This document shows, in pieces, positions 23,348 to 32,422 of a stretch of 41,185 nt of DNA (the first letter of the stretch is position 1; every line of letters begins with the position of its first letter). The notes beneath the pieces are model-generated. The model was not told the DNA's origin, ran no database searches, and was given only the letters and a program-made list of their open reading frames with translations. The stretch is from NCBI GenBank assembly GCA_948663575.1, contig CAPNAV010000006.1:1-41185 (forward strand). The letters run 5' to 3'. A program made the translations under genes and the position numbers. Source of the stretch: an uncultured Candidatus Saccharibacteria bacterium (lineage in GTDB: Bacteria > Patescibacteriota > Saccharimonadia > Saccharimonadales > Saccharimonadaceae).

Positions 23348-23908
23348 ATGTCAAACACAAACACATCAAAACATCGCATTCCTATCTATCGTCGTCCACT
23401 TTTTATTGGCGGAGTTGTCGTAGTAGCTATCGTTATCGTTACTATTTGCATCGCAGTTCCTAAGTCCCACGAATCAACATCTACTCAGCCGCCATCCAAT
23501 AATCAATCCTCTGTAAGCCAACCCCCTTCAAAGCCTGATAACTCCGATTCCGAACCATCCACTGAGCCCAAGCGCCCCTCTCAATATGAAGGCGGAGACC
23601 CTAATCAACTCCCAGAGCTCACTGGTTTTATCTCGTACAAAAACGTTGATTATGACGCTGGAGAAATTATGATTTCAGCTGGAATTGACCAGTATCTCAT
23701 GTCAGATGGCAGCTGTACGCTTCGTTTCAAGCAAGGCGAATCTGTCGCTTATTCTGTCTCTACTCCCGCTATTGCCGATGTCACCACCTCTGTCTGTGAA
23801 ACTTTTCGCATTCCTCTCTCTAGCCTCAGTTCTGGTGATTATCAGATAGAAATCCTTATTGAAGGTGATAATAAAACCGGTTTGATTACCGACTCTGTTC
23901 AAATTTAA
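23348..23908 (+). CDS. Membrane-anchored extracellular protein of unknown function
   Basis: A 186-aa protein. It has a short basic cytoplasmic start, one membrane helix (about 17-40), a Ser/Pro/Asn-rich linker (about 43-85) and an exported domain of about 100 residues rich in beta-type residues with two Cys (GSCTLRF, SVCETF). The layout is an anchored surface domain on a flexible stalk. I recognise no family. The next gene, the lectin, follows after 34 bp on the same strand, so the two are probably co-transcribed and may act together at the cell surface. Confidence 0.75.
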   Translation: MSNTNTSKHRIPIYRRPLFIGGVVVVAIVIVTICIAVPKSHESTSTQPPSNNQSSVSQPPSKPDNSDSEPSTEPKRPSQYEGGDPNQLPELTGFISYKNVDYDAGEIMISAGIDQYLMSDGSCTLRFKQGESVAYSVSTPAIADVTTSVCETFRIPLSSLSSGDYQIEILIEGDNKTGLITDSVQI

Positions 23909-23942
23909 ATACAAAAATATCAAACGTAAAAAAGGAAAAATC

Positions 23943-26153
23943 ATGTCTACACCATTTCTAGAAAGTCTAAAAACTGATTTACGCCGCCATCAAACTCTAG
24001 TTTTTGCCGTATTTGTCTTCTTTATGGGGGCAACCTTCGCCTTCTTTTCTATGCGTGGCAGCAACCGCATTTCCGCTGCTGGCGTCGATGGCTTCGAAGC
24101 AGGGAACATTATCAGCGATACTGTCATGTCGGATTACAATTCTATGTCCGTTGCAGATATTCAAAATTTCCTTACCTACAAAAATCCCTGCAATAATACA
24201 AATTACGATCTTTATCTCGAACAAACCAATGCCTATAAAACCGTCACATGGCATTGGTCGGGCGAGCCTTATAATGGTCATTTTGTTTGTCTTTCTGAGG
24301 AACGCTTTGGTGATGGTACTACCATAGGCGAAGGCCAAACTGCCGCAGAAATCATCTATGCTGCCGCCCAAGAATATCATATCAACCCTCGGGTTTTAAT
24401 CGTCCTTCTAGAAAAAGAGCAGGGTCTTATCTCAGATACTTATCCGCATAGCAATCAGTATCGCTCGGCCACCGGTTATGGATGCCCAGATACCGCCGCT
24501 TGTAACTCTGCCTACTACGGCTTCAAAAATCAAGTTTTTCGTGCCGCCGAATTATTCCGCTATATCCTCGATAACGGCTCGCGCTACTATCCTGACAATA
24601 AGCCAGGTGTCTATATCGCTTATAATCCATCCTCAAGTTGTGGGCGTTCTGAAGTTTATATTCAAAATCGCGCCACCGCTGCCCTTTACCAATATACACC
24701 ATATCAGCCCAATGCCGCCGCTCTTGCTGCTGGCAGTGGCCTAGGCGATTCTTGTTCTGCTTATGGTAACCGCAATTTCTACCTCTTTTATACTAGCTGG
24801 TTCGGTAGTACGCAAGCCACCCCTACAATCGGTGAATCGGTCTACCTTCCTGATAGCACATATAGTTTTGTTTCCGCTGTCTCCAGCAGTCGCTCTCTCG
24901 GACTCTCTGGTGCTAATGTTCAGCTCACCGCTCTCAATGACACCGACAATCTCCAGCGTTGGAGTACGAAGTACGATTCATCCACCGGATATTATACTAT
25001 TACCAATCTTGCCAATAATCAGCTGCTTTCCGTTGCCGATGCTTCTGTCTCATCTGGTACCAATATCCAAACCTCATCTACCTCATCTTGTGCTACCCAG
25101 TGGAAGATTCATTTTACGTCAGACGGTTATTATACTTTTGAATCCGCTTGCTCTAGTGGTCTTGTTCTTGACTTGCGCGATCAATCACCCAGTCTTGGCG
25201 CCAATGCCCAACTCGCCCGTTCAAACTCAGGCCAAACACAGAAATGGACTATCCATGTTGGCCGAACTCTAGATGACGGTATTTATAACCTCAAAACCGA
25301 CCTAAATACTGATAAAGACATTGAAGTTTATGGTGGATATAATTACAATGGTGCCAATGTTTCTATCTGGCAGCATACTACTGGCGAGAGTCGCAAATGG
25401 AAGATTACATACGACTCAGCCACGGATTCCTATACATTTATTAACCCCTTCACTAATAAAGCTCTAGACCTTTATGGTGGAGTTGCCTATAATAATGCCA
25501 ACATCTCAATCTACGACTCCAACGGTTCTTGCGCTCAACGCTGGAAAATCGTTCCGCGTAGTGATAGCAACTCATATAATATTCTTTCTACTTGCTCTCT
25601 TGCTTATGCTCTCGATGTTTATGGCGCTACTAGCGCTGATGGCTCCAACATCGATCTCTGGGAAACTCATTCCGCCGCTTCAGAAAAATGGCACTTTAAG
25701 CCGGTCATCCAGCTCATCGAAGATGGCAATTATAATATCGTTAATACCGCCAATCTTAATGCTGCCATCGACGTCTTTGGTGCCTATACCTCTAATGGCT
25801 CGAATGTTTCCATTTGGGAGCTCCATTCCGAACCGTCAGAAATTTGGAATATACAATATAATTCCTCTGCCGGCACCTACACATTTGTAAATCCAGTCTC
25901 CGGCAAAGCCATCGATCTCACTGATAGTAACACTAAAAGTGGCTCAAATATTCAGATTTGGTCTCCCAACAATCACTGTTCTCAGCAATGGTTTATTGTC
26001 GAAACTGGTTCAGATTCATATCAGTTCCTCTCTGCTTGTGATAGCAGTACGGCTCTCGACATTAATGGCGGCTACACTACAAATGCCACTAATATTCAGA
26101 TTTGGGAGCGCAATACCACTGACGCCCAGACATGGCACTTTATCTCGCGTTAA
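23943..26153 (+). CDS. Surface protein: lysozyme-like N-terminal region plus ricin-type lectin repeats
   Basis: A 736-aa protein with an N-terminal signal/anchor helix (about 14-37). Residues about 60-285 contain AAEIIYAAAQEYHINPRVLIVLLEKEQGLI, the helix pattern of lysozyme-like transglycosylase folds, with a candidate catalytic Glu in LEKEQ, and several Cys. From about 297 to 736 come repeated beta-trefoil units with the QxW pattern (LQRWSTKY, TQWKIHF, TQKWTIH, SRKWKITY, AQRWKIV, SEKWHF, SEIWNIQY, SQQWFIV, AQTWHF) and recurring LDLYGG / IDVFGA motifs. These amount to about three ricin-type lectin domains. Such lectins bind carbohydrates, so this may recognise host-cell or self glycans. An intrinsic terminator follows directly. 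Confidence 0.85.
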   Translation: MSTPFLESLKTDLRRHQTLVFAVFVFFMGATFAFFSMRGSNRISAAGVDGFEAGNIISDTVMSDYNSMSVADIQNFLTYKNPCNNTNYDLYLEQTNAYKTVTWHWSGEPYNGHFVCLSEERFGDGTTIGEGQTAAEIIYAAAQEYHINPRVLIVLLEKEQGLISDTYPHSNQYRSATGYGCPDTAACNSAYYGFKNQVFRAAELFRYILDNGSRYYPDNKPGVYIAYNPSSSCGRSEVYIQNRATAALYQYTPYQPNAAALAAGSGLGDSCSAYGNRNFYLFYTSWFGSTQATPTIGESVYLPDSTYSFVSAVSSSRSLGLSGANVQLTALNDTDNLQRWSTKYDSSTGYYTITNLANNQLLSVADASVSSGTNIQTSSTSSCATQWKIHFTSDGYYTFESACSSGLVLDLRDQSPSLGANAQLARSNSGQTQKWTIHVGRTLDDGIYNLKTDLNTDKDIEVYGGYNYNGANVSIWQHTTGESRKWKITYDSATDSYTFINPFTNKALDLYGGVAYNNANISIYDSNGSCAQRWKIVPRSDSNSYNILSTCSLAYALDVYGATSADGSNIDLWETHSAASEKWHFKPVIQLIEDGNYNIVNTANLNAAIDVFGAYTSNGSNVSIWELHSEPSEIWNIQYNSSAGTYTFVNPVSGKAIDLTDSNTKSGSNIQIWSPNNHCSQQWFIVETGSDSYQFLSACDSSTALDINGGYTTNATNIQIWERNTTDAQTWHFISR

Positions 26154-26164
26154 TTTAGAATAAC

Positions 26165-27418
26165 CTACTGCACGGCTTCTTGTAATGCCGTGCTTTTAGG
26201 TAGTTCAGCAATAATCTTTTGTGTCCACCACGCTATCACTACCAACTCCACTAATGCCAAAAGCTGATAGCTCACCCCTCCATTTGCCGCCGTCACCACT
26301 GTTCCAATCAGTGCCGTATTCCCGGTCAAATAATTTCCATAAGTTATCCATGCATAGGCATTTACCATTAATGCTACTATCCAACCTTTTCTATATACAA
26401 GGCAATATACAACCGCCAGGATCTCCCCGATAATCAGATACCTCTCATGCATCCCTGGTAACAAAAAGGTCATCACTATCATAAACCACAATGTTATCTC
26501 AATGGTTCGCTCTTTTGTAAGTTGCGCCTTTTTCTCCACCAAAAACACCAGCATTCCAGCACATACTACTAACGTTATTACCACCCCCACGTTATACCAA
26601 AATTCCGGTGCCATCTCAAAAATATTCCAAAAACTCACAAAATTCATCGACATTGCATAATTATATGTTTGTGTCTGCTGTAAATATACTGTCAAACATT
26701 CCCAGATTGACTTTCCTGCAATTATCGCCGGCAAACACAGTAGCAAATCAACTGCCGGAATAATCAAAAAATACCCAACCGAAAACCCTCGAGCTTTCTG
26801 CGTTTTTGCTATCTTTTGGCCTCTATCTAATACGTATTTCACTATAAAAATCGGCAATATAAAAATAAATTGCAACTTAAACGCGCAAGCTACCCCTAGC
26901 ATCACGAATGCCAGTTTCCATTTTTCTCGCAACAAGAATCCTAATGCTAAAATCGCAAAGCTCGCATAAATAGCATCGCATTGCCCCCATAATGCTCCGT
27001 TTGCTAGTATCTGTGGCAGAAATAGTGTTACTACGTATCCAATAATCGCCAACTTTTTGCTAGGCTTTAATGTATAAATCAACCACCCCACCGCCAGCGC
27101 TAGCACAATCTCAAATCCTATTGACACAAGCTTGATCGTATAAAGCGCTCTTATCGGCAAGTATGTTAGTATTGCTAAGATTGTCATATAGGGGGCATTA
27201 TAGTCGCCTGGATAATTAGCCAGTGCCTTTAATCCTCCTCCTGCTTTTAATTCTGCAAACCATGGCTCCAAAAAACCTACATAGTCCGTACTTTCATATC
27301 TAAGCAATTTATATCTTGCAAAAAGTGCCAAAACTGTCGCCAAAATCGCCAGCAAGACCAAACAGTGTTTTTTCAAAAAAACCACTATTTTGTCTTCAAA
27401 ATCTCTCACCTTTTCCAT
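26165..27418 (-). CDS. GT-C type membrane glycosyltransferase (mannosyltransferase-like)
   Basis: A 417-aa protein with about ten membrane helices. Features of GT-C enzymes using polyprenyl-phosphate sugars are an early loop with ESTDYVGFLEPWFAEL (acidic residues after helix 1), YNAPYMTILAILTYLP, then ILANGALWGQCDAIYASFAILAL and CAFKLQFIFILPIFI. It would attach a sugar on the outer face of the membrane to a surface glycan or protein. It follows the next-listed GT-C gene on the same strand with only 2 bp between. A minus-strand TATAAT at 27428-27433, 9 nt before the ATG, could give it its own near-leaderless mRNA. The acceptor is unknown. Confidence 0.85.
   Translation of the reverse strand: MEKVRDFEDKIVVFLKKHCLVLLAILATVLALFARYKLLRYESTDYVGFLEPWFAELKAGGGLKALANYPGDYNAPYMTILAILTYLPIRALYTIKLVSIGFEIVLALAVGWLIYTLKPSKKLAIIGYVVTLFLPQILANGALWGQCDAIYASFAILALGFLLREKWKLAFVMLGVACAFKLQFIFILPIFIVKYVLDRGQKIAKTQKARGFSVGYFLIIPAVDLLLCLPAIIAGKSIWECLTVYLQQTQTYNYAMSMNFVSFWNIFEMAPEFWYNVGVVITLVVCAGMLVFLVEKKAQLTKERTIEITLWFMIVMTFLLPGMHERYLIIGEILAVVYCLVYRKGWIVALMVNAYAWITYGNYLTGNTALIGTVVTAANGGVSYQLLALVELVVIAWWTQKIIAELPKSTALQEAVQ
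26170..26197 (+). terminator. Terminator of the lectin gene embedded in an opposing coding end
   Basis: GCACGGC (26170-26176) pairs with GCCGTGC (26187-26193), a 7-bp G/C-rich stem with a 10-nt loop followed by TTTTA. It lies 17 bp after the lectin stop but inside the last codons of the convergent GT-C gene, encoding its C-terminal STALQEAVQ. Confidence 0.75.
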
Positions 27419-27420
27419 AT

Positions 27421-28989
27421 CTAGTATATTATACTATAATTTCCCCACGTCTCTATCTGATATTCATTGGCATCCTTCAGTAGGGCACTATCACTCCGCA
27501 CAATATACACATTTCCATGCTCCAATTTTTTAGGATCCGCAAAATAGACATTATCTATCCGTGTTATCTCCTGAAACATTGCCGCTTCCTTAGTAATCTC
27601 TCGCTTCTCTAGATATTTATCAGTTTTATATCCCGTCCACCATAAATAATAAATATAAGGCTGATTGACGTCTTCCGTTATATATAACCTTTCATAATCT
27701 AGGTCGGTTGTTTTTCTTATCACCTGTTCAAGTCCCATGAACGTTACATTGCTATCAATGATTTCTGCCTGATAAGTTGTAAAATATGCATGCATCAGTC
27801 CCATAAAACTCACTAAATAGCATCCAGCCATCACCCATCCAAAAATCCTTGCCTTCGCATCTAGTTTTATTACTCCGTAACCAGCCAAAAACGCCAACGC
27901 TGGCCATAAAACATTGATTCTATTAATATTCGGCTCCACGTATCCGCACAGCAATAATGCCACTATTAGCATTGCTAGCATTAACTTTAGTAACACTCCA
28001 CGATCCTTTGCTGCATAAATAACCCCAATCACCGCCAGTGGCAGAGAAAAGCCATACAATATTCCATATTCTGGTACCGCATTGAGCAACAGCCCATCAT
28101 CTTGTGTCACAATTATCTTTGCAGTTGTTGCTAGGTTTCGCACTGCATTTATCAGAATTCCTCCACCTGCACTTGATACTTCCGTAAAACGATTATATGC
28201 TAAGCTCGGTATTGTAATTGACCCTATCTGTACGCTCTCCCAGCCAAAGAAATTAATGATTACAAAAACTATCATCGGCAAAGCTACTATCGCCGTAATC
28301 GCAATGCAAAATATCGCGCGTTTCCAGTATAAGTATTTTTTCCAAACCAAATATCCTAATGTTGCAGCTAAAAATAATGGCACAAACAAATAAGCAGTAC
28401 CATAAGCATAAGTGGCTAACCCCAGAATTATGCTCGCCACTGGTAACGCCCATCTTCCGCCCTCGCCAGTTACCCCGTAGTACATCAATGCCGCCGCCCA
28501 AATAATCATGTCTGGAAAAATATTCGACTCTAATCCCCAACGACTTTTTAGGATGTGCCACGGCATTAATGCTAATACTAACAAAAAAAACACCGCTTTC
28601 TTTTCTCCGAAGGCTCGTTTGCATAAAAAATACCAAACCACTAATGTTACGCATCCGGCCAGCGCCATCGGTAGTCTAATAGCCGCCGCACTCTGTCCAA
28701 AAATCGCCAAAAAGGGAATCACTAAATATACATAGAGTGCATTTTGTCCGCTTCCCCAGGCTACTAGATGCACTGGCCAAGAGTTTCCGTTACGGTCAGT
28801 TCCATTTTGCATCAAGGACAAGGCTTCGTATCCAATCGATGCCTCATCTTGATTCAGTCCAGCAGGAAACTCACTGATTCCTATCAATCGCACTCCTATC
28901 CCAATCCCTAAAATCAGCCCGGCAATAATTCGCCAACGATATTTTTTACAAAACCTCGCTGCTTTTGTATAGAACTTATATAGCGTCAT
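27421..28989 (-). CDS. GT39/ArnT-like membrane glycosyltransferase
   Basis: A 522-aa polytopic protein. The first external loop has SEFPAGLNQDEASIGYEALSL, the Asp-Glu containing loop 1 typical of dolichyl/undecaprenyl-phosphate-sugar glycosyltransferases (PMT/ArnT superfamily). Around ten further membrane helices follow, then a soluble C-terminal domain (about 410-522). A GTG one codon upstream is possible, but the ATG at 28989 is preferred. It overlaps the upstream GT2 gene end by 14 nt. The GT2 next door probably makes the polyprenyl-phosphate sugar that this enzyme uses. Confidence 0.85.
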   Translation of the reverse strand: MTLYKFYTKAARFCKKYRWRIIAGLILGIGIGVRLIGISEFPAGLNQDEASIGYEALSLMQNGTDRNGNSWPVHLVAWGSGQNALYVYLVIPFLAIFGQSAAAIRLPMALAGCVTLVVWYFLCKRAFGEKKAVFFLLVLALMPWHILKSRWGLESNIFPDMIIWAAALMYYGVTGEGGRWALPVASIILGLATYAYGTAYLFVPLFLAATLGYLVWKKYLYWKRAIFCIAITAIVALPMIVFVIINFFGWESVQIGSITIPSLAYNRFTEVSSAGGGILINAVRNLATTAKIIVTQDDGLLLNAVPEYGILYGFSLPLAVIGVIYAAKDRGVLLKLMLAMLIVALLLCGYVEPNINRINVLWPALAFLAGYGVIKLDAKARIFGWVMAGCYLVSFMGLMHAYFTTYQAEIIDSNVTFMGLEQVIRKTTDLDYERLYITEDVNQPYIYYLWWTGYKTDKYLEKREITKEAAMFQEITRIDNVYFADPKKLEHGNVYIVRSDSALLKDANEYQIETWGNYSIIY

Positions 28990-29956
28990 CACTCAAATCC
29001 TCGACAATGCAATATTTTGGACGTCTTTTTGTTTCGCCATAAATTTTCCCAATATATTCACCAATTACCCCTAACGATAATGTTTGGATTCCGCCCACTA
29101 GCCAAATCGAGCACACCGTAAACGTCCACCCCGAGACCGTATTTCCAATCACTTTCATTACCAGTGAATAAATCAAAACCAAAATACTCAAAATTGTAAT
29201 TAAAATCCCCAGCGTCGTAATGATTCTCAGTGGCCTTACGCTAAATGATGAAATCCCATCCCACGCAAACCCGAGCATTTTTCGGAGCGGATACTTAGAT
29301 TTACCTGCAAACCTCTCTCGACGTTCATAGTAGACGATTTCCGACTTAAATCCAATCAAGGGAAACATTCCTCTTAAGAATAAATTCACCTCTTGATAAT
29401 TAGCCAACTCATTTAGTGCTCGACAGCTCGCCAATCGGTAATCCGCATGATTGTCTACCACATCCGCCCCTAGTGCTCGCATTATTTTATAAAAAATCTT
29501 TGCCGTATTTCGCTTAAACCAAGTATCACTCTCTCTTGACGATCGCACCCCATACACAATGTCCGCCCCTGCTCGATATTTTTCCAACATTGCATCAATC
29601 GCCTCAATATCATCTTGCAGATCCGCATCCATACTAATCACTACATCCGCTTTTTCCTTTGCTGTCATTAGCCCTGCTAACAACGCATTTTGATGCCCTC
29701 GATTTCGTGATAACGAAATCCCCGTAAACCGCAAGTTTTCTCGATGTAATTGTTTAATTATTCTCCAGGTATTATCTTTGCTTCCATCATTCACAAAAAG
29801 CACTCGGCTCTTTTGCGAGATTTTTCGTTCCTGAATTAGAGAGTCAACCTTTTTTAGTATCCTTTTTGCCGTTTCAGCTAAAACTTCTTCCTCATTAAAA
29901 CAGGGAATCACAACGTATAATATCGCTTCTGAACCTCTCTTACGCACATCTCTCAT
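28976..29956 (-). CDS. Polyprenyl-phosphate glycosyltransferase (GT2, DPM1/GtrB-like)
   Basis: A 326-aa protein. The GT-A domain starts YVVIPCFNEEEVL, then VNDGSKDNTW, the SRNRGHQNALLAG segment and the metal-binding DxD region ISMDADLQDD (about 109-120). Two C-terminal membrane helices follow (about 235-260 and 270-295), ending with LGVIGEYIGKIYGETKRRPKY, characteristic of GtrB/ArnC/DPM1-type enzymes. It transfers a sugar from a nucleotide donor to undecaprenyl phosphate on the cytoplasmic side. First of a three-gene operon feeding the two GT-C enzymes. Its start has Shine-Dalgarno GAGAGG but also a TATAAT only 9 nt upstream (29966-29971). Confidence 0.92.
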   Translation of the reverse strand: MRDVRKRGSEAILYVVIPCFNEEEVLAETAKRILKKVDSLIQERKISQKSRVLFVNDGSKDNTWRIIKQLHRENLRFTGISLSRNRGHQNALLAGLMTAKEKADVVISMDADLQDDIEAIDAMLEKYRAGADIVYGVRSSRESDTWFKRNTAKIFYKIMRALGADVVDNHADYRLASCRALNELANYQEVNLFLRGMFPLIGFKSEIVYYERRERFAGKSKYPLRKMLGFAWDGISSFSVRPLRIITTLGILITILSILVLIYSLVMKVIGNTVSGWTFTVCSIWLVGGIQTLSLGVIGEYIGKIYGETKRRPKYCIVEDLSDDAI

Positions 29957-30038
29957 TTACCTCTCATTATATCACAGCTGTTATTGCAAGATGTCACTCT
30001 GTCACGCAGTCCATTAATTGCAATTTTATGATCAATAC

Positions 30039-30044
30039 TATAAA
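30039..30044 (+). promoter_or_regulatory. -10 box of the 746-aa glycosyltransferase, leaderless spacing
   Basis: TATAAA lies 8 nt before the ATG at 30053; no Shine-Dalgarno is seen. The minus-strand TATAAT of the GT2 gene lies at 29966-29971 in the same divergent gap. Confidence 0.5.
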
Positions 30045-30052
30045 ATGATTCC

Positions 30053-32293
30053 ATGGCAAAACATCAGAGTTCAAACGAGGTATCCCTTTCCGTTATTATT
30101 ACTTTTCATAACGAAGGTCTTATTGCGCACAAGACCATGCTTAACATTTTTGAGCTTTTACAACCTTTTGATGAAGAAAAAATTTCTTACGAGATTATTC
30201 TACATGTTGATAACGGTGATTCTGGTACTTTGGAATATCTTAATCGCTATCGTGACGATTCTCGTATTCGCATTATCGAAAACTCCTTTGGCAACCCCTC
30301 CGATTCGCGTAATTTCTGCGCGAAGGCCGCTCGGGGCCGTTATCTCGCCTTGCTTGATGGCGACGACATTCTCTCAAGGAATTTTCTTATTGATGGTTTT
30401 CATATGCTCGAGGAGCATTCCCCTGAACCGATTATTTTGCATGTCGAGGCGGATATTACTTTTGGTGTAGGCGAGGCCGGTCCGCGCATTTGGTTCATGA
30501 GCGACTCTCGTCCTGATGCTGACGAAGATACTATCAATATGTTCACTCGTAACCGCTGGAGCGCCGCCGTTATTTTGCCAAAATCCATCGCCCTCAAATA
30601 TCCTTATAAACCCTCGCGTCATGGCTATGGTTATGAAGACTGGGTCTTCAATATGGACACTCGCCACGCCGGCATCCATCATCGCATTGTCCCAGAGAGT
30701 ACTAAGCTCTATCGCGTGCACGCTGGTTCGACATACAGTCTTCATGGTGCCGACAATGCTGTCACCTACCATTCAGAGATGTTTAATACTCCATACATGC
30801 AGTCACTAGCCAAGCGTTTTGCAGCTGGTGATTTTACTATCAAAAATCCTAATGTTGCGCCTAAACGCTTCTCGCGTCTTTTTCGTCGTGCTCTCGGTCA
30901 TGTTTATGACACAATTTCCGGCATGCCTCACCTTGGCGTACCTATGCGTCGCTACCTAGGTTATGTTAATCGCAAAGTTGGCCGCCGAAATTTTCAAAAT
31001 CTCCCAGCTTACGTTCAAGACGCTTGGATTGCTGCCAATCAAATCGACGGCGAAGCCTGGCCAGACCCTTCAAAACTCGGCCATGCCTCCTACTACAGTT
31101 CTGATTTTAATAATCAAACCGCCGACTATTGTCGGCTTATCTCGCAAATTCGCAAAGATCCTGACTATCTCTTTCTCCCACCCATACTATCCGTTGGTGG
31201 CACCGAAAAAGTCCTCGTCAATTACATCAGTGCTTTCGCCGAGGTTCATCCAGATTGGCATATCGTAGTCTTTTCCGCACTCCCCGAAAAGCACCCATAC
31301 AAGATTCCTGACAATGTCGATTTCGTTGACTTTTATGGCCTTACTAAGGGAATGAACTGGATGGAGGTTGATTTTCTACTCTCACGTTTTGTCGTCCAAA
31401 CCGGCGTTAGGCGTCTCCATCTTATTCACAATGAACTCGCTTTCAACTGGATCAAATCCCATCTTGCACTATTTCGTGATCACGACTTTAAAATCTACAT
31501 TTCACAATTTATGCTTGAGTTTAATAAAGACCCTCGCCTCAAAGTCGGTTTTGTCGATCCATATATTCGAGAAATCTACCCTGCCATCGCCAAGATTTTC
31601 ACGGACAATCGCCCTATGGCTGATAGCATGATTGAGCTGGATGCCTTTGATGAATCTAAAGTTTCTGTCCACTATCAACCTCTCCTCGACCATATTTCTC
31701 CCATCAACCAGAATTCCGATGCGGAAGATTCTAGCACTGCTTCTAAGTCGACGGATACTCAAGCCTCTAGCGATACAAATACTCGACCACTACGTATTCT
31801 TTGGGCTAGTCGTGTCAGCCTCCAGAAGCGCCCAGACATTCTGAAAAATATCGCTAAGCAGCTCAATCCTCGCGAATATTCCATCGATGTTTATGGTCGT
31901 TTTCAGCCCCCGTATAATAAGCGCTTTTTCTGTGGCGCTCCAGCCATCCATTATAAGGGAACATATAATGGTATTGAAAGTCTCGATCTCTCGAGCTATG
32001 ATCTTTTCCTCTATACATCTCAAACCGACGGCCTCCCCAATGTCCTTCTAGAAATAGCCAGTTCTGGTCTGCCGATTGTCGCCAGTAATGACGGTGGCGT
32101 CAGCGACCTTATCAATTCCGACACTGGTCATCTCGTCGAAATAGACGATATTGATGGCTATGTTGCAGCTATTAAAGATATCCGTGACAATCCATCCTCC
32201 GCCGCCCAAAAAGCCAAAAAGGCCCAGCAAATCGCGCATGATCGTCATTCCTGGGAACATTTCCTTGCCGATGTTGAGCGTGATATCGATTAG
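30053..32293 (+). CDS. Two-domain glycosyltransferase (GT2 + GT4)
   Basis: A 746-aa soluble protein. The N-terminal GT2 (about 10-250) has SVIITFHNEGL, EIILHVDNGDSG, NPSDSRNFCAKAARGRYLALLDGDD (the DxD equivalent) and HGYGYEDWVFN. A linker of about 130 residues follows. The C-terminal half (about 375-746) is GT-B/GT4-like: LPPILSVGGTEKVLVNYISAF, then LRILWASRVSLQKRPDIL, and the donor-site segment TSQTDGLPNVLLEIASSGLPIVAS. It could add two consecutive sugars. A Ser/Thr/Asp-rich insert lies at about 545-575. The converging gene 32423-33748 is a paralogue lacking the final ~270 residues. Substrates are unknown; context points to surface glycan assembly. Confidence 0.88.
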   Translation: MAKHQSSNEVSLSVIITFHNEGLIAHKTMLNIFELLQPFDEEKISYEIILHVDNGDSGTLEYLNRYRDDSRIRIIENSFGNPSDSRNFCAKAARGRYLALLDGDDILSRNFLIDGFHMLEEHSPEPIILHVEADITFGVGEAGPRIWFMSDSRPDADEDTINMFTRNRWSAAVILPKSIALKYPYKPSRHGYGYEDWVFNMDTRHAGIHHRIVPESTKLYRVHAGSTYSLHGADNAVTYHSEMFNTPYMQSLAKRFAAGDFTIKNPNVAPKRFSRLFRRALGHVYDTISGMPHLGVPMRRYLGYVNRKVGRRNFQNLPAYVQDAWIAANQIDGEAWPDPSKLGHASYYSSDFNNQTADYCRLISQIRKDPDYLFLPPILSVGGTEKVLVNYISAFAEVHPDWHIVVFSALPEKHPYKIPDNVDFVDFYGLTKGMNWMEVDFLLSRFVVQTGVRRLHLIHNELAFNWIKSHLALFRDHDFKIYISQFMLEFNKDPRLKVGFVDPYIREIYPAIAKIFTDNRPMADSMIELDAFDESKVSVHYQPLLDHISPINQNSDAEDSSTASKSTDTQASSDTNTRPLRILWASRVSLQKRPDILKNIAKQLNPREYSIDVYGRFQPPYNKRFFCGAPAIHYKGTYNGIESLDLSSYDLFLYTSQTDGLPNVLLEIASSGLPIVASNDGGVSDLINSDTGHLVEIDDIDGYVAAIKDIRDNPSSAAQKAKKAQQIAHDRHSWEHFLADVERDID

Positions 32294-32422
32294 CCCAGAG
32301 GTAATTTCCTCAAGAAGGCGATATAAAATATCTTCTAGCTGGTTAGTTTTTATCTCCAATGAAAAACCTTATATCATCCATGTCTAACGATATCATTAAG
32401 ACCACACTCGCAAACAATCAAT

